A stretch of DNA of 64,000 nt from Rhizodiscina lignyota (Eukaryota > Ascomycota > Dothideomycetes > Aulographales > Rhizodiscinaceae). Made by a program: the position numbers and the translations under genes. The notes below the pieces were generated by a model. That model saw nothing but the letters and a program-made list of their open reading frames with translations, did no database searches and had not been told where the DNA came from. Position 1 is the stretch's first letter. Every line of letters begins with the position of its first letter. Positions 25,581 to 34,000 of this stretch are shown here, piece after piece. The stretch lies in NCBI GenBank assembly GCA_010015805.1, contig ML978123.1:310001-374000 (forward strand). Direction: 5' to 3'.

Positions 25581-26427
25581 GCCGAGCCAACCAACAATGG
25601 GATGCCCTAAACTTCTCGAACCCGCAAACCTGGCCCGAATTGGGTGTCCCAGGGTTTAAGGAGGTGTGAGCGGAGGAACCGATGCCCCAAGTACGCCACT
25701 ACGCCTATTCGTGACAGAGAGAACTTTGATTTTATATATAAACTATCTAACTCCAAGTCTCCATTGTGAGAACTGTATAACACAGGAAGGCCCGTGCATT
25801 GATATCACGTGACAATCGTGTTACATAAGCTTCCCTTTTCGCTACACTTGAAGATGAGACTGCTAAGGTGCCACTTTTGACGGGAATCAGCTCGAAACTT
25901 TCATGACTACACACATAGGTCACCGATCACGGATACATGGGAGTAAAAATTCTAGTTACTGGCAGCGGACACGTTATTGGAGGAGCACGTAGCAAGCACG
26001 AAGTTGTGAATCTCGTGGATTGATTGAAGAGAGAGATCTCTGAAGAAGAAATCCTATAATACACGAATGCACGTGCTCACGCGCTAGGACGTTCTGGGCA
26101 CCTCCTGACACACGTTGCATCATGCTTGAATGGCTCCTCGGGAGGGCACAAGAGCAAGGACTACAGCAATTGGCCCGGCGCTGATCGTTAGAAATATTGC
26201 TTCGATCACGTACTGATTTAGTTGAAGAAGAATGATGCCATTCGCTAATCTCAAGCAACGATGCATTCCATTTCATCGAGTATCGGACTTCTGATGTATT
26301 CCCTCAGCTCAGCATGTCGCTTCGGGATGGCACCAGAGGAACTGCTTGGTCGACCTGGAGCGTAGCCCCCAGAAGCAATCTTGCACTTGTCCTATCTGGT
26401 GTGCTATCTTATACGGAGAGGCACGGC
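25581..26427. other. Intergenic region downstream of the precursor gene
   Basis: About 850 bp lies between the degenerate repeat and the 3' end of the peptide precursor gene. A frame reading out of the second repeat (RANQQWDALNFSNPQTWPELGVPGF near 25580-25660) looks protein-like but is cut by stops. No intact gene was recognised. Confidence 0.45.
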
Positions 26428-27060
26428 CTACGTGTGTCTCTTGTCTGGGGCAAAGTCACCGCCTCCGTCCCATTCTGCTTGCGAAGTAGAGTCGACATTG
26501 CGCCTATCCGGAGCGAAGTCACCACCTCCATCCCACTCGGCCTGGGAAGTGGAATCAACGTTGCGTTTATCCGGAGCAAAGTCACCGCCACCGTCCCACT
26601 CCGCTTGCGAAGTCGAATCGACATTGCGCCTGTCTGGAGCAAAGTCGCCGCCTCCATCCCACTCAGCCTGAGAAGTTGAATCGACGTTACGCCTATCCGG
26701 GGCGAAATCCCCACCACCGTCCCATTCAGCCTGTGAGGTTGAATCGACGTTACGCTTATCCGGCGCAAAGTCGCCACCTCCATCCCACTCAGCTTGGGAT
26801 GTCGAGTCGACATTGCGTCTATCCGGAGCGAAATCACCACCGCCGTCCCATTCAGCTTGGGAGGTTGAGTCGACATTGCGCTTGTCTGGAGCGAAATCAC
26901 CGCCTCCGTCCCATTCCGCTTGGGACGTAGAGTCGACGTTTCGCTTGACTGTAGTGGAGGTTAGCAATCGTGTTGGCCAGCAACATGGCAGCTTACCGAT
27001 CGGAACGGCTTGGACCGCCGCCAACATGCCCAAGAGGGCAGTGACGATTGATGCTCTCAT
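26428..27060 (-). CDS. Secreted RiPP precursor with eight Kex2-flanked copies of one core peptide
   Basis: Two exons (27060-26997 and 26948-26428) flank a 48-nt intron at 26949-26996 that has a GTAAGC donor, GCTAAC branch point and CTACAG acceptor. The product is 194 aa. Residues 1-18 form a signal peptide (hydrophobic core IVTALLGMLAAVQA). VPIVKR and then eight perfect tandem copies of NVDSTSQAEWDGGGDFAPD follow, each ending in KR or RR, and the protein ends HT. Dibasic sites are Kex2 targets, so secretion would release eight identical 19-mers. The architecture matches dikaritin-type RiPP precursors (UstA, PhomA and relatives), and the neighbours are three UstYa oxidase genes. The core is acidic (five D/E and no basic residue), has no Tyr or Cys, and its only aromatics are Trp and Phe. 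An alternative is a Kex2-processed secreted peptide that is not modified. The KR/RR pattern alone does not prove RiPP chemistry; the UstYa context does most of the work. Confidence 0.88.
   Translation of the reverse strand: MRASIVTALLGMLAAVQAVPIGKLPCCWPTRLLTSTTVKRNVDSTSQAEWDGGGDFAPDKRNVDSTSQAEWDGGGDFAPDRRNVDSTSQAEWDGGGDFAPDKRNVDSTSQAEWDGGGDFAPDRRNVDSTSQAEWDGGGDFAPDRRNVDSTSQAEWDGGGDFAPDKRNVDSTSQAEWDGGGDFAPDRRNVDSTSQAEWDGGGDFAPDKRHT
26437..26940 (-). repeat. Eight tandem 63-bp repeats coding the core peptide
   Basis: The repeat array is exactly 8 x 63 bp in frame. The encoded 19-mer is invariant and only the dibasic pair alternates (KR, RR, KR, RR, RR, KR, RR, KR from the N-terminus). DNA copies are well diverged: comparing the last two copies codon by codon, 14 of 19 core codons differ and all differences are synonymous. 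Confidence 0.95.
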
Positions 27061-28098
27061 CGCAAGCAGTCTCTCTCAGAGTAGACTGTGAACGCTTGCT
27101 TGAAGAAAGAAAGAGTGTACAGTACGCGATGAAAACCCACTTTATACCTCTTTGACGGAGGCCGGCAGATTGCAGCTCTCTCACGGAGCTACGTCCGCAC
27201 TTGATCATCAGGAAGCTGACACTGTGGTCATCGTAACTCGGATCCACAGCTTCCCTACCTCCCTCGGGATATGCTGGTGGTCACGGATCGCCAGAACTTG
27301 CCGTCCATCGTCTTGCCGCCTCTGCTTCAGAGCGGGCTCCACAACAGCGATCTATTACAAGGACTGAAAAAAATGAGTGGATACTGTTTCTTCCGAGTGG
27401 TTTCAACTAAACCTCCTGTCGGCCGAATTGAGCCTCTTTGCAGCAGGAACAAGGCTGCCTCGTATTGCTGGACGATCGAAACCAATCATTCGCTTAGAAG
27501 GGCATCACGATGCGCTGTTACTCTTCATTCCTACTCTGTGCAATGCAGGTTTATGTCATATTAGCTAGTACAATAATTGTTGAGATGCGTTTCATTCATC
27601 CGATGAGCCTATTGCATTCTCAACTGAACTTCCAAGATAGATCAAGAGCCAGGATAGTAATCCTTCCCCTACTTTACTAGTAGAGTGCAGGGGTTGAACA
27701 GCATAAGTTTAGGGCTATAATACAAGGTTTCTAAACCTTGGCTAATGCTTGCAGTAACATCATTCCTACGGTGTAAACAGTGGCTCTACCCGCTGTGCGG
27801 CTGGAATGGCCAAATCGACCCCATTCCAAGATGTCAGTTGATCACAAGTGCCTAGCGGGGTTATCAGCGCACCCCTCAGTCTCGGGTTGTACAATGCCTG
27901 ACCCACTCAGCCCTGAAATTCGGAAAACCAATTTTCCCGCAGCATGGCATGAGACCGATGTCGGGAACACTATGGGGGCTATTTGGCGATTTTTCGTCTC
28001 TCCGCCACAACAGTAAACAGCAAGTTAGACGATACCTACTAGCTGAAGCCACGGACAGCGGTCGACTGAAGAGTAAAGAGCAAGGCCACATAATAATT
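27061..28098. promoter_or_regulatory. Divergent intergenic region of the RiPP cluster (precursor / first UstYa gene)
   Basis: About 1.04 kb separates the divergent starts at 27060 and 28099 and probably contains both promoters. Short open frames inside it have no family signal. The in-frame extension upstream of 28099 is open to about 27949, but it lacks the family pattern and I do not count it as coding. Confidence 0.5.
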
Positions 28099-28941
28099 AT
28101 GTCGCAAGCCCTTCAAAGCGCGAAGTCAACTATTTACAGGCTTGTTGGTACAGATGATCATGACTACGAGAACAACGAGGACGATGCGCGATCAGAAGAT
28201 CTGGAGAAGTACACTATCGCCACTGACAGAATACCATTCGGCCAGGTTATTCGCTCGAAACATTTTGTTATCCTTATTGTAACGCTTTTGGCATTCAATG
28301 TTCTCTTTTGGATCGGTGTCCTCATTCAGTCGAATCAGTCAAACTCTGCGACAACGACAGAGCGGTTCTCAGCGGATTACGTTCCGGCTTTTCAGCCATT
28401 GACCAGGACTTTCGAAGACACTCTCTCCTTCGGAGGTCCAAGAAGTCGTTTCACAGACAAGAACTGGGCCTCCCTCATCCCGCAAGGCGGCGGTTTCATT
28501 CCATTCCGAAATCCAGAAGCATACGGCATGCCGTCCGACACCCGTCAGTCCAACACTGATATCTCCACCATCCTCGACACAGATGGAATGCCAACGGCCA
28601 ATGCCACAACACCATCAGTTCAATTCTGGGGCGTGTCTGTCTTCCATCAACTTCACTGCCTCAGCATGCTCCGCAAGATATACTGGAATGACCGCAAAGG
28701 TATCCCCATGGAGAGAGAGTTCGTAGATCATGCGGCGCATTGTTTCGACTTCTTGAGGCAGGCTCTCAGCTGTTATTCTGATACCACGTTAGAGATGCCA
28801 CAGTTACGGACGAAAGGGGAGGACTCCGCTCAGGATGGCATAGATAGAGCAACTCACAGCAGTAAAAGGCAATGCAGAGACTTCGAATCGATCAAGCGGT
28901 GGACTGAGCAGGAGTATATGAAGGCTGTGGGGGAGATGTAG
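28099..28941 (+). CDS. UstYa-like (DUF3328) oxidase, cluster member A
   Basis: This is an intronless gene of 280 aa. An N-terminal cytosolic segment is followed by a transmembrane helix (about residues 55-76, HFVILIVTLLAFNVLFWIGVLI). The family core follows: WASLIPQGGGFIPFRNPEAYGMP, then the first metal-binding-type motif HQLHC (183-187) with LSMLRKIYW, and the second HAAHC (211-215) with FDFLRQALSC. It ends in CRDFESIKRWTEQ, another conserved UstYa block. In ustiloxin, asperipin and cyclochlorotine biosynthesis, UstYa homologues carry out oxidative side-chain crosslinking or hydroxylation of the peptide. The start at 28099 is the ATG nearest the TM segment with a coding-like N-terminus. It converges with member B, leaving 53 bp between the stop codons. 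Confidence 0.93.
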   Translation: MSQALQSAKSTIYRLVGTDDHDYENNEDDARSEDLEKYTIATDRIPFGQVIRSKHFVILIVTLLAFNVLFWIGVLIQSNQSNSATTTERFSADYVPAFQPLTRTFEDTLSFGGPRSRFTDKNWASLIPQGGGFIPFRNPEAYGMPSDTRQSNTDISTILDTDGMPTANATTPSVQFWGVSVFHQLHCLSMLRKIYWNDRKGIPMEREFVDHAAHCFDFLRQALSCYSDTTLEMPQLRTKGEDSAQDGIDRATHSSKRQCRDFESIKRWTEQEYMKAVGEM

Positions 28942-28994
28942 AGCAAATTCAGTGTCATTGTATACTATATCTATCGTTGCCTTTGTTTTTACAC

Positions 28995-29979
28995 TTACGA
29001 TCCAGATAATTGAAATGTATCTTTGTCTGCGGGCTTATACTGCAAAATCTGGTCATCACCTACCAGCTCATGCTCTCTAGCCCACTCCTTGATTGCCTCA
29101 AAGTTTCGACACGTGTGCGTTATTTGAAGCCTTGGAAGCGGCTGCCTCCGAAGCGGCATCCATTGCCAGTACACTGTTGCAATGTCGCCATGGCACATAA
29201 TGGACTGGCGAATTGAATCGATACAGTGGTCTGTGGACTCTTGTCGTCATTATCCCGTAAGATTTTAGGAAAGAATGGAGGAAATTGAGCATACCATAGT
29301 GTTTTGCGGAAGTGCTCGTGTAATTGCGCTTTCCATCTTCAGTATAGTAATCGTCAAATTCATCCCAGTAGCGCTCTGGGTAGAATGTTTTCCTAAGCGC
29401 ATTGAGACAATGCAATTGATGGAAGACATCTAGCTCGACGACGTATTGGTCTGGCATTGTAGGAATGCTGGTTGTTCTATTCGGAAGTTGTGCTGCCTCT
29501 GAAGTGGAAATGCGGGAGACGCCATCTATCGACCAAATCAGTTTTGGTACGAAAAGTAGATATTTCGACTTACATTGATACAGGTCTTCCCATAAATGAT
29601 CTGCTTCGTCTGTCGGGATGCCATCTTCTTCTCGGCCCATATAAGGCCCTTTGGTCACGAAGTTCTCGGCGAAGACTCGAGTTTCATATTCGATCACGTC
29701 CTGAGCTGGAGAGTAGATGCCTTGGCTTGGATCGGTACACTTCCGCGTCTGCGTCTTCTCCTTTATCCAAAGGATCAGAAAGAGCGCTGTGAGAATGTAA
29801 GGCACACACAGAGTGCATATCTTCCATATACAACTATGTCTCGTGCGTGGTGCATAGCGCGCTGATGGGTAACTCTCCAGACTCTCGGCATCAGTTGAAT
29901 ATCTTTGCTCTTTCAGCAGCTCTGTGCGTTGTTCAACGTCGACTGTCGACTCGCTAGCTATTGATGGAGTTGTTGACAT
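28995..29979 (-). CDS. UstYa-like (DUF3328) oxidase, cluster member B
   Basis: Three exons (29979-29574, 29525-29295, 29230-28995) are separated by introns of 48 nt (29526-29573) and 64 nt (29231-29294), giving 290 aa. The first splice gives EDLYQYGVSRIS and the second HYDHCIDSIRQSIMCHGD, both typical of the family. The TM helix is at about 52-72. The paired motifs are HQLHC (171-175) and HYDHC (211-215), followed by VYWQW and the C-terminal TCRNFEAIKEWARE block. Reading through the second intron would replace the second motif and shift the frame, so correct splicing is needed for activity. Function is inferred from UstYa proteins of dikaritin clusters: membrane-anchored oxidation of the core peptide. 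Confidence 0.93.
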
Positions 29980-31266
29980 GGCGATTCCATGGGCCTTAGA
30001 GGTTGAAACTGCTATGCCTGTGGATAGTTCTTTCCCTCAACGCCTCTGCGTTCCTTGCCATCATCGTCTCCGACATCGCAAGAGGAAGATATCCGCCATG
30101 CTTACATGGACTACTCCATGTCGTTGCATATGGTCAGCCGACCTGTCGTGAAACATGCTTTTGAACTTCTTTTTCGTACTCCGCTACTCCGCAAATACGG
30201 GGATCTGCAACGCTGAGCGGCTGGACAACATGGTTCACTAGCGAAACATATGCGGTCCAGCGAATACGAACAAGACTCTCCACTAAGGCTGAGATGGAAG
30301 GTCAGAACGGGAGCTATCCCACTTGTTAAAATTTGATCTTCTTGACTGTAATTATGACGACAGGGCAAGGCACGCCGCACATCGCCCTTTTTGGAGACTG
30401 CTGAGGAAAACGCTAAGTACTGGTGAGACGGCCGCAAATGCCTAATATGGAATATACCCTACCGAGCGATCAATCTTATACTTCTTCCAGTTATTGTGTC
30501 TGAAGATGTGTATGTATAGACGTCGTGTATAGGTTCTGTGGCCAAAGAGCTACTTGCACGAAAGCGTTCCAACATGCAGACGCTGCGGAAGGACTTGTAT
30601 CGGGGAACGGATCCCGCTCAGGTCCGCCCCCCGCCCCGCTAGTGGGCATTAGTCTTAGGCTTGATAAAGCTTATCAAAGCCGCTGCTCCACCAAGCTGCC
30701 TTAAGGCCTTTAAGCGAACCTTAAATCGACCGTCTGCGATGCCATGGCATGCCTTGTCATCCTGTCGTCCAACACTCACCGCATTCTAGACTAAAGTGGA
30801 AGTTCCTAAACTCTCACCTTGTGCTCCGCCATATACTGCTTGGATGGCGAATATTCAAGCTGAAAGTAACTACTGCGGCCTACGTCGTATTAGGCACTAT
30901 GCACCGCTGTCTGCAGATCACAGGATCTTGGATGATCGGCCAAGCGGACATCTGCTCGGATCTCAACGACCTGGTTAAAGAGCATGAAAGAGGCTGTGAT
31001 ACGGTTGATCCTGTACCGCCCTAACGAAGTGGCAAATCTTCTATGCGCAGCGATTATTTGCAGGAACCGAACCATGTGCATTCGGCCAGTTGCAGGCATC
31101 GCTCATGACCAACTGGATGCGGCAGTTGACATGCAGTATCATGAGAGCAGTTTCTGACAAGATTCCCGCTGATTTTTCGGATTTGAATCGAGTTGAGCGT
31201 ATACCAGGTCAGACGTCGTGCCCATCTTGCACCGGATTTCCCTCCTTCTGGGGAACCAAAAGCATC
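29980..31266. promoter_or_regulatory. Divergent intergenic region between UstYa members B and C
   Basis: About 1.29 kb separates the divergent starts at 29979 and 31267. It holds a GC-rich stretch with CCCCGC-type elements near 30625-30640 and a GATAA inverted repeat (separate entry). Several short open frames occur, none with a recognised family. I see no tyrosinase, methyltransferase or regulator. Confidence 0.5.
30661..30677. promoter_or_regulatory. GATAA inverted repeat, candidate GATA-factor site
   Basis: TTGATAA-AGC-TTATCAA has perfect 7-bp arms with a 3-nt spacer. It places two GATA cores in inverted orientation about 590-680 bp from both flanking UstYa starts. Fungal GATA factors (AreA type) bind GATA-containing sites. 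Function here is inferred only. Confidence 0.4.
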
Positions 31267-32347
31267 ATGTATCAAGACAAGTCACCGCGAGATTCAAGTG
31301 ATAAGGACGCTGAAGAACCCTTGCTTGAAGAAGAGACATTTACAAGATCTTCACGATCAAGGCGCTGTCTCTCACTCTTGCCATGGATACTGACGGCCGT
31401 CCTTGCTACTGCCTGTGTTTTACTCCTGCTCGATCGCAGAGCCTATCTCCGCCATGGATCATTCGATCGTGGATATTCGACTGACTTTGGTACGCTTCTC
31501 AACGAGCTTCTCGCCAAGGTATGCTAACGCAGGTGTTAAGCCGGTGCCAAACCATTCATTAGATTGAAGGACGTTCGGTTCACTGGTAGTCCGGAATTTG
31601 GACCAGATGGCGAGGAGAGAGTCCCTCTTGATTCCCCCAGTCTTCAATATATTGGCAATGGCAAAGCGGTTGATGACGCTTGGACAGGGTTGGTGAAGGG
31701 TTCGTCACAGCGTCGTACCTCTACAGGAAGGAAATTGACAATCTTAGACCGATACTTCTTATTGACAGACGATGAAGCCAGAGAAGCATGGGGTTCAGAA
31801 TATACAGAATACTGGGATGAGCTGAGAGGGGGATATCTCGCAGGGTATGTCATCACAAACAAGTGATTCCTAATGACACAATGATACTAACGACTCGTAG
31901 ACTTGATATGTTCCATACTCTTCATTGTTTGGTTAGCGGAAAATTTCAGATATGGTCGACGACCACTGACCATTGCAGGACCATATCCGAATGGCGTTCT
32001 ATCCCGAGCTGTACCCTGAAAACCCCATTCATGGCCAGATTCATAGAGGTACGAAGCACTGAATGACTGAATCATTCCAAAAGTATTGCAGAGACTGACG
32101 TATCGCGCTAGATCATTGCGTTGACCACCTCCGCCAAATGATCATGTGCAATGCCGACTTGACCGTCATACCGACAAAGTTCTTCAGTGGAATCGGCAAG
32201 AACTACATCAACTCAGACAGGAGACACACGTGCCGTGACTTTTCAAAGATTCGCGAGTGGACGACAAGCAGGTACAATGGCACATTGGCCGTAAAGGCAC
32301 GCAACAAGGACGGGTCGCCGAGAGACGCGTTTTTCGTTATTCCGTAG
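31267..32347 (+). CDS. UstYa-like (DUF3328) oxidase, cluster member C
   Basis: Five exons (31267-31489, 31541-31844, 31901-31931, 31979-32048, 32112-32347) are separated by introns of 51, 56, 47 and 63 nt, giving 287 aa. The third exon is only 31 nt and carries the first motif. Splices give STDFAGAKPFIRLKDVRFTG, GGYLAGLDMFHTLHCLDHIRMAFYPE and IHRDHCVDHLRQMIMC. The TM helix is at about 37-56. The motifs are HTLHC (181-185) and HRDHC (208-212), and the C-terminal block is HTCRDFSKIREWT. It has the same family architecture as members A and B but a very different exon layout. The first intron uses the acceptor GTTAAG and the third the donor GTTAGC; both are required to keep the frame. Predicted to be a membrane-anchored oxidase acting on the precursor peptide. 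Confidence 0.92.
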
Positions 32348-32768
32348 CACAATTAAGAGTTATAATGGGAACAAAGCAAACTCCGATCAGAATTAGTTCC
32401 ACAGCATGAATGGCGTCACCAACTGTTACACAGCAGTTGTGAGGCTGATACCGCGCGTTCACTTCTTTGATTGCGCAGCCTCATTCGACGGAATCTACCA
32501 AATATTGGCGTGCCTTCCTAAGCGGACAGCAAATTGACATCAAAAATACAGCCACAACAACATCGAAAACTCTCTACACATTCACCACCTCCTCTGTACT
32601 GTATCAACTCTGACTCCATCTTTATCGTTCTTTTGCTTTCGACGAAAGGCAAAACCGACAAAAGAGACGCAGTGGCCAAGAGGTTCGGGTATCCCGGAGC
32701 TCGAGGTCACTTGCAAAGACATTCTCCAAAAGCTCGAGCCTGTGTAATTCTTCCAAAGAAGCGCGACA
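32348..32768. other. Intergenic region upstream of the membrane-protein gene
   Basis: This 421-bp stretch between UstYa member C and the next gene probably holds the latter's promoter and 5' UTR. No gene or repeat was seen. Confidence 0.45.
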
Positions 32769-33653
32769 ATGCCTTTATTCGCATCTCTGCCACGACCTCT
32801 ATCCATCCTCACCACAATCTTTGCCGCCTTGGTCATCGCCTCTCCTGCTCCCTCTAACATCGGAGCCTGGCTGCACGATGCCTTCCTTCCCCAAGCGGGC
32901 TCTACATTGAGCGACGAAATCAAATGCTACAACCTTCCTTACGGTGGTATAGGCTTCGTCTCCCACATTCTTACATACTACACCGTCGGAATGCTCATCG
33001 CCGGTCTCACGCCGCTTTTCCCTCGTCCAAGGGAAAAGATTCGCTTCGGATGGACCGAAAACGTCCTTTCGATTCTAGCTCTTTGCGGCACCATACCGAT
33101 AACCATCATGACCATGTATGCCTGCAGAAGGAGATGGCAGTTTGTCTTGATTGCCATCTGGAAGATGTTACTGAGCTTGACGCTCTCTTTCATCACCATC
33201 CACGTAGGCCAAAAAGCAGGCAAATCTGGTCACGACTGGAGGAAACTCGGGCTGTGGACAATACTCTATGGGGTTGGGACCTTTCTCGGAATGATCGGCC
33301 TCATTTCTATCGTGAAAGAGATCTGGGACGAATCCCACCCAGCAAGAATTGTGACATACGTGTTGGGCACTTTGGGCGGCTTTCCCTTCGCACTTTGGGC
33401 AGTTATTGTGTTCGTTTCATGGCTTCCTTGGGCTGCGAGGTACACTCCGAGTGACAGACGATTGATGGAGTGGTCGACAATGCGTAAGTATTCTTACTGG
33501 ACATTGGCATTATTGGGCTTGTGGTGCGCATTCTATTGCGATTGGATTCTCGCGACTATCGATGGAAATTATTCTGGCGAACCTTCTAGTGACATTGCAG
33601 TTTTGTACTGGATATATTTCGCTGCGAAAAGGCTGCCGATGTTGTCGATATAG
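32769..33653 (+). CDS. Fungal multi-pass membrane protein of unknown function
   Basis: This is an intronless gene of 294 aa. An N-terminal hydrophobic stretch (ILTTIFAALVIASPAPS) could be a signal peptide or first helix. Conserved-looking YNLPYGGIGFVSHILTYYTVGML follows, with further hydrophobic segments (LSILALCGTIPITIMTMYA, IWKMLLSLTLSFITIHV, TILYGVGTFLGMIGLISIV, GGFPFALWAVIVFVSWLPW, YWTLALLGLWCAFYCDWIL). That makes about six to seven transmembrane helices. No transporter motif is recognised. It sits next to the RiPP cluster in the same orientation as UstYa C, so it could be a cluster export or accessory protein. It could equally be a conserved gene marking the cluster border. Confidence 0.8.
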   Translation: MPLFASLPRPLSILTTIFAALVIASPAPSNIGAWLHDAFLPQAGSTLSDEIKCYNLPYGGIGFVSHILTYYTVGMLIAGLTPLFPRPREKIRFGWTENVLSILALCGTIPITIMTMYACRRRWQFVLIAIWKMLLSLTLSFITIHVGQKAGKSGHDWRKLGLWTILYGVGTFLGMIGLISIVKEIWDESHPARIVTYVLGTLGGFPFALWAVIVFVSWLPWAARYTPSDRRLMEWSTMRKYSYWTLALLGLWCAFYCDWILATIDGNYSGEPSSDIAVLYWIYFAAKRLPMLSI

Positions 33654-34000
33654 CGTTTTGAGCTTTGACGTCGACGTTTGTGACATTACAGGTGTGCGCA
33701 TGTAAATATGGAGCTACGTTTTGTCCGCAGCCCAGCGAACATAGCAAGCGATGATGAACAATGAAGTTAAATTACCCGAAACTTCGTTATGAGACTTAAG
33801 AGTGAATCGTTGGGTCGCGTCGGCACATATGGCACTTGCACAGTCATGGAATAAAAACGTGCTCTTAGCTAGTACAAGTCTTATCTAGAATACAGCAAAC
33901 AAAACGAAAGTTGAAACGAAAGGGCCATCAGAAACATTAGGTCATCAATGTGGTCATATTAGTACAATCCGCGGATAAGCCCCCGTACAACTTAGTATGC
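33654..34000. other. Convergent intergenic region
   Basis: This 347-bp stretch lies between two convergent 3' ends and contains AT-rich sequence consistent with 3' UTRs. Nothing else was seen. Confidence 0.5.

Noticed and set aside
26314-26930. Plus-strand repetitive frames across the precursor
   Set aside because: These are antisense readings of the 63-bp repeats. Only the minus-strand frame gives a signal peptide, Kex2 sites and an invariant peptide with silent codon changes.
26428-27060. Precursor as an alpha-pheromone gene
   Set aside because: The Kex2 repeat layout fits, but the peptide lacks the Cys-containing W-C-type pattern of filamentous ascomycete alpha-pheromones, and it sits next to three UstYa genes.
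27949-28098. N-terminal extension of UstYa member A
   Set aside because: The extension is in frame but has no family pattern, and the ATG at 28099 gives the usual cytosolic segment followed by a TM helix.
29980-31266. A search for tyrosinase, methyltransferase or transcription-factor genes in the cluster gap
   Set aside because: Only short frames occur, without copper-binding His patterns, SAM motifs or zinc-cluster Cys spacing.
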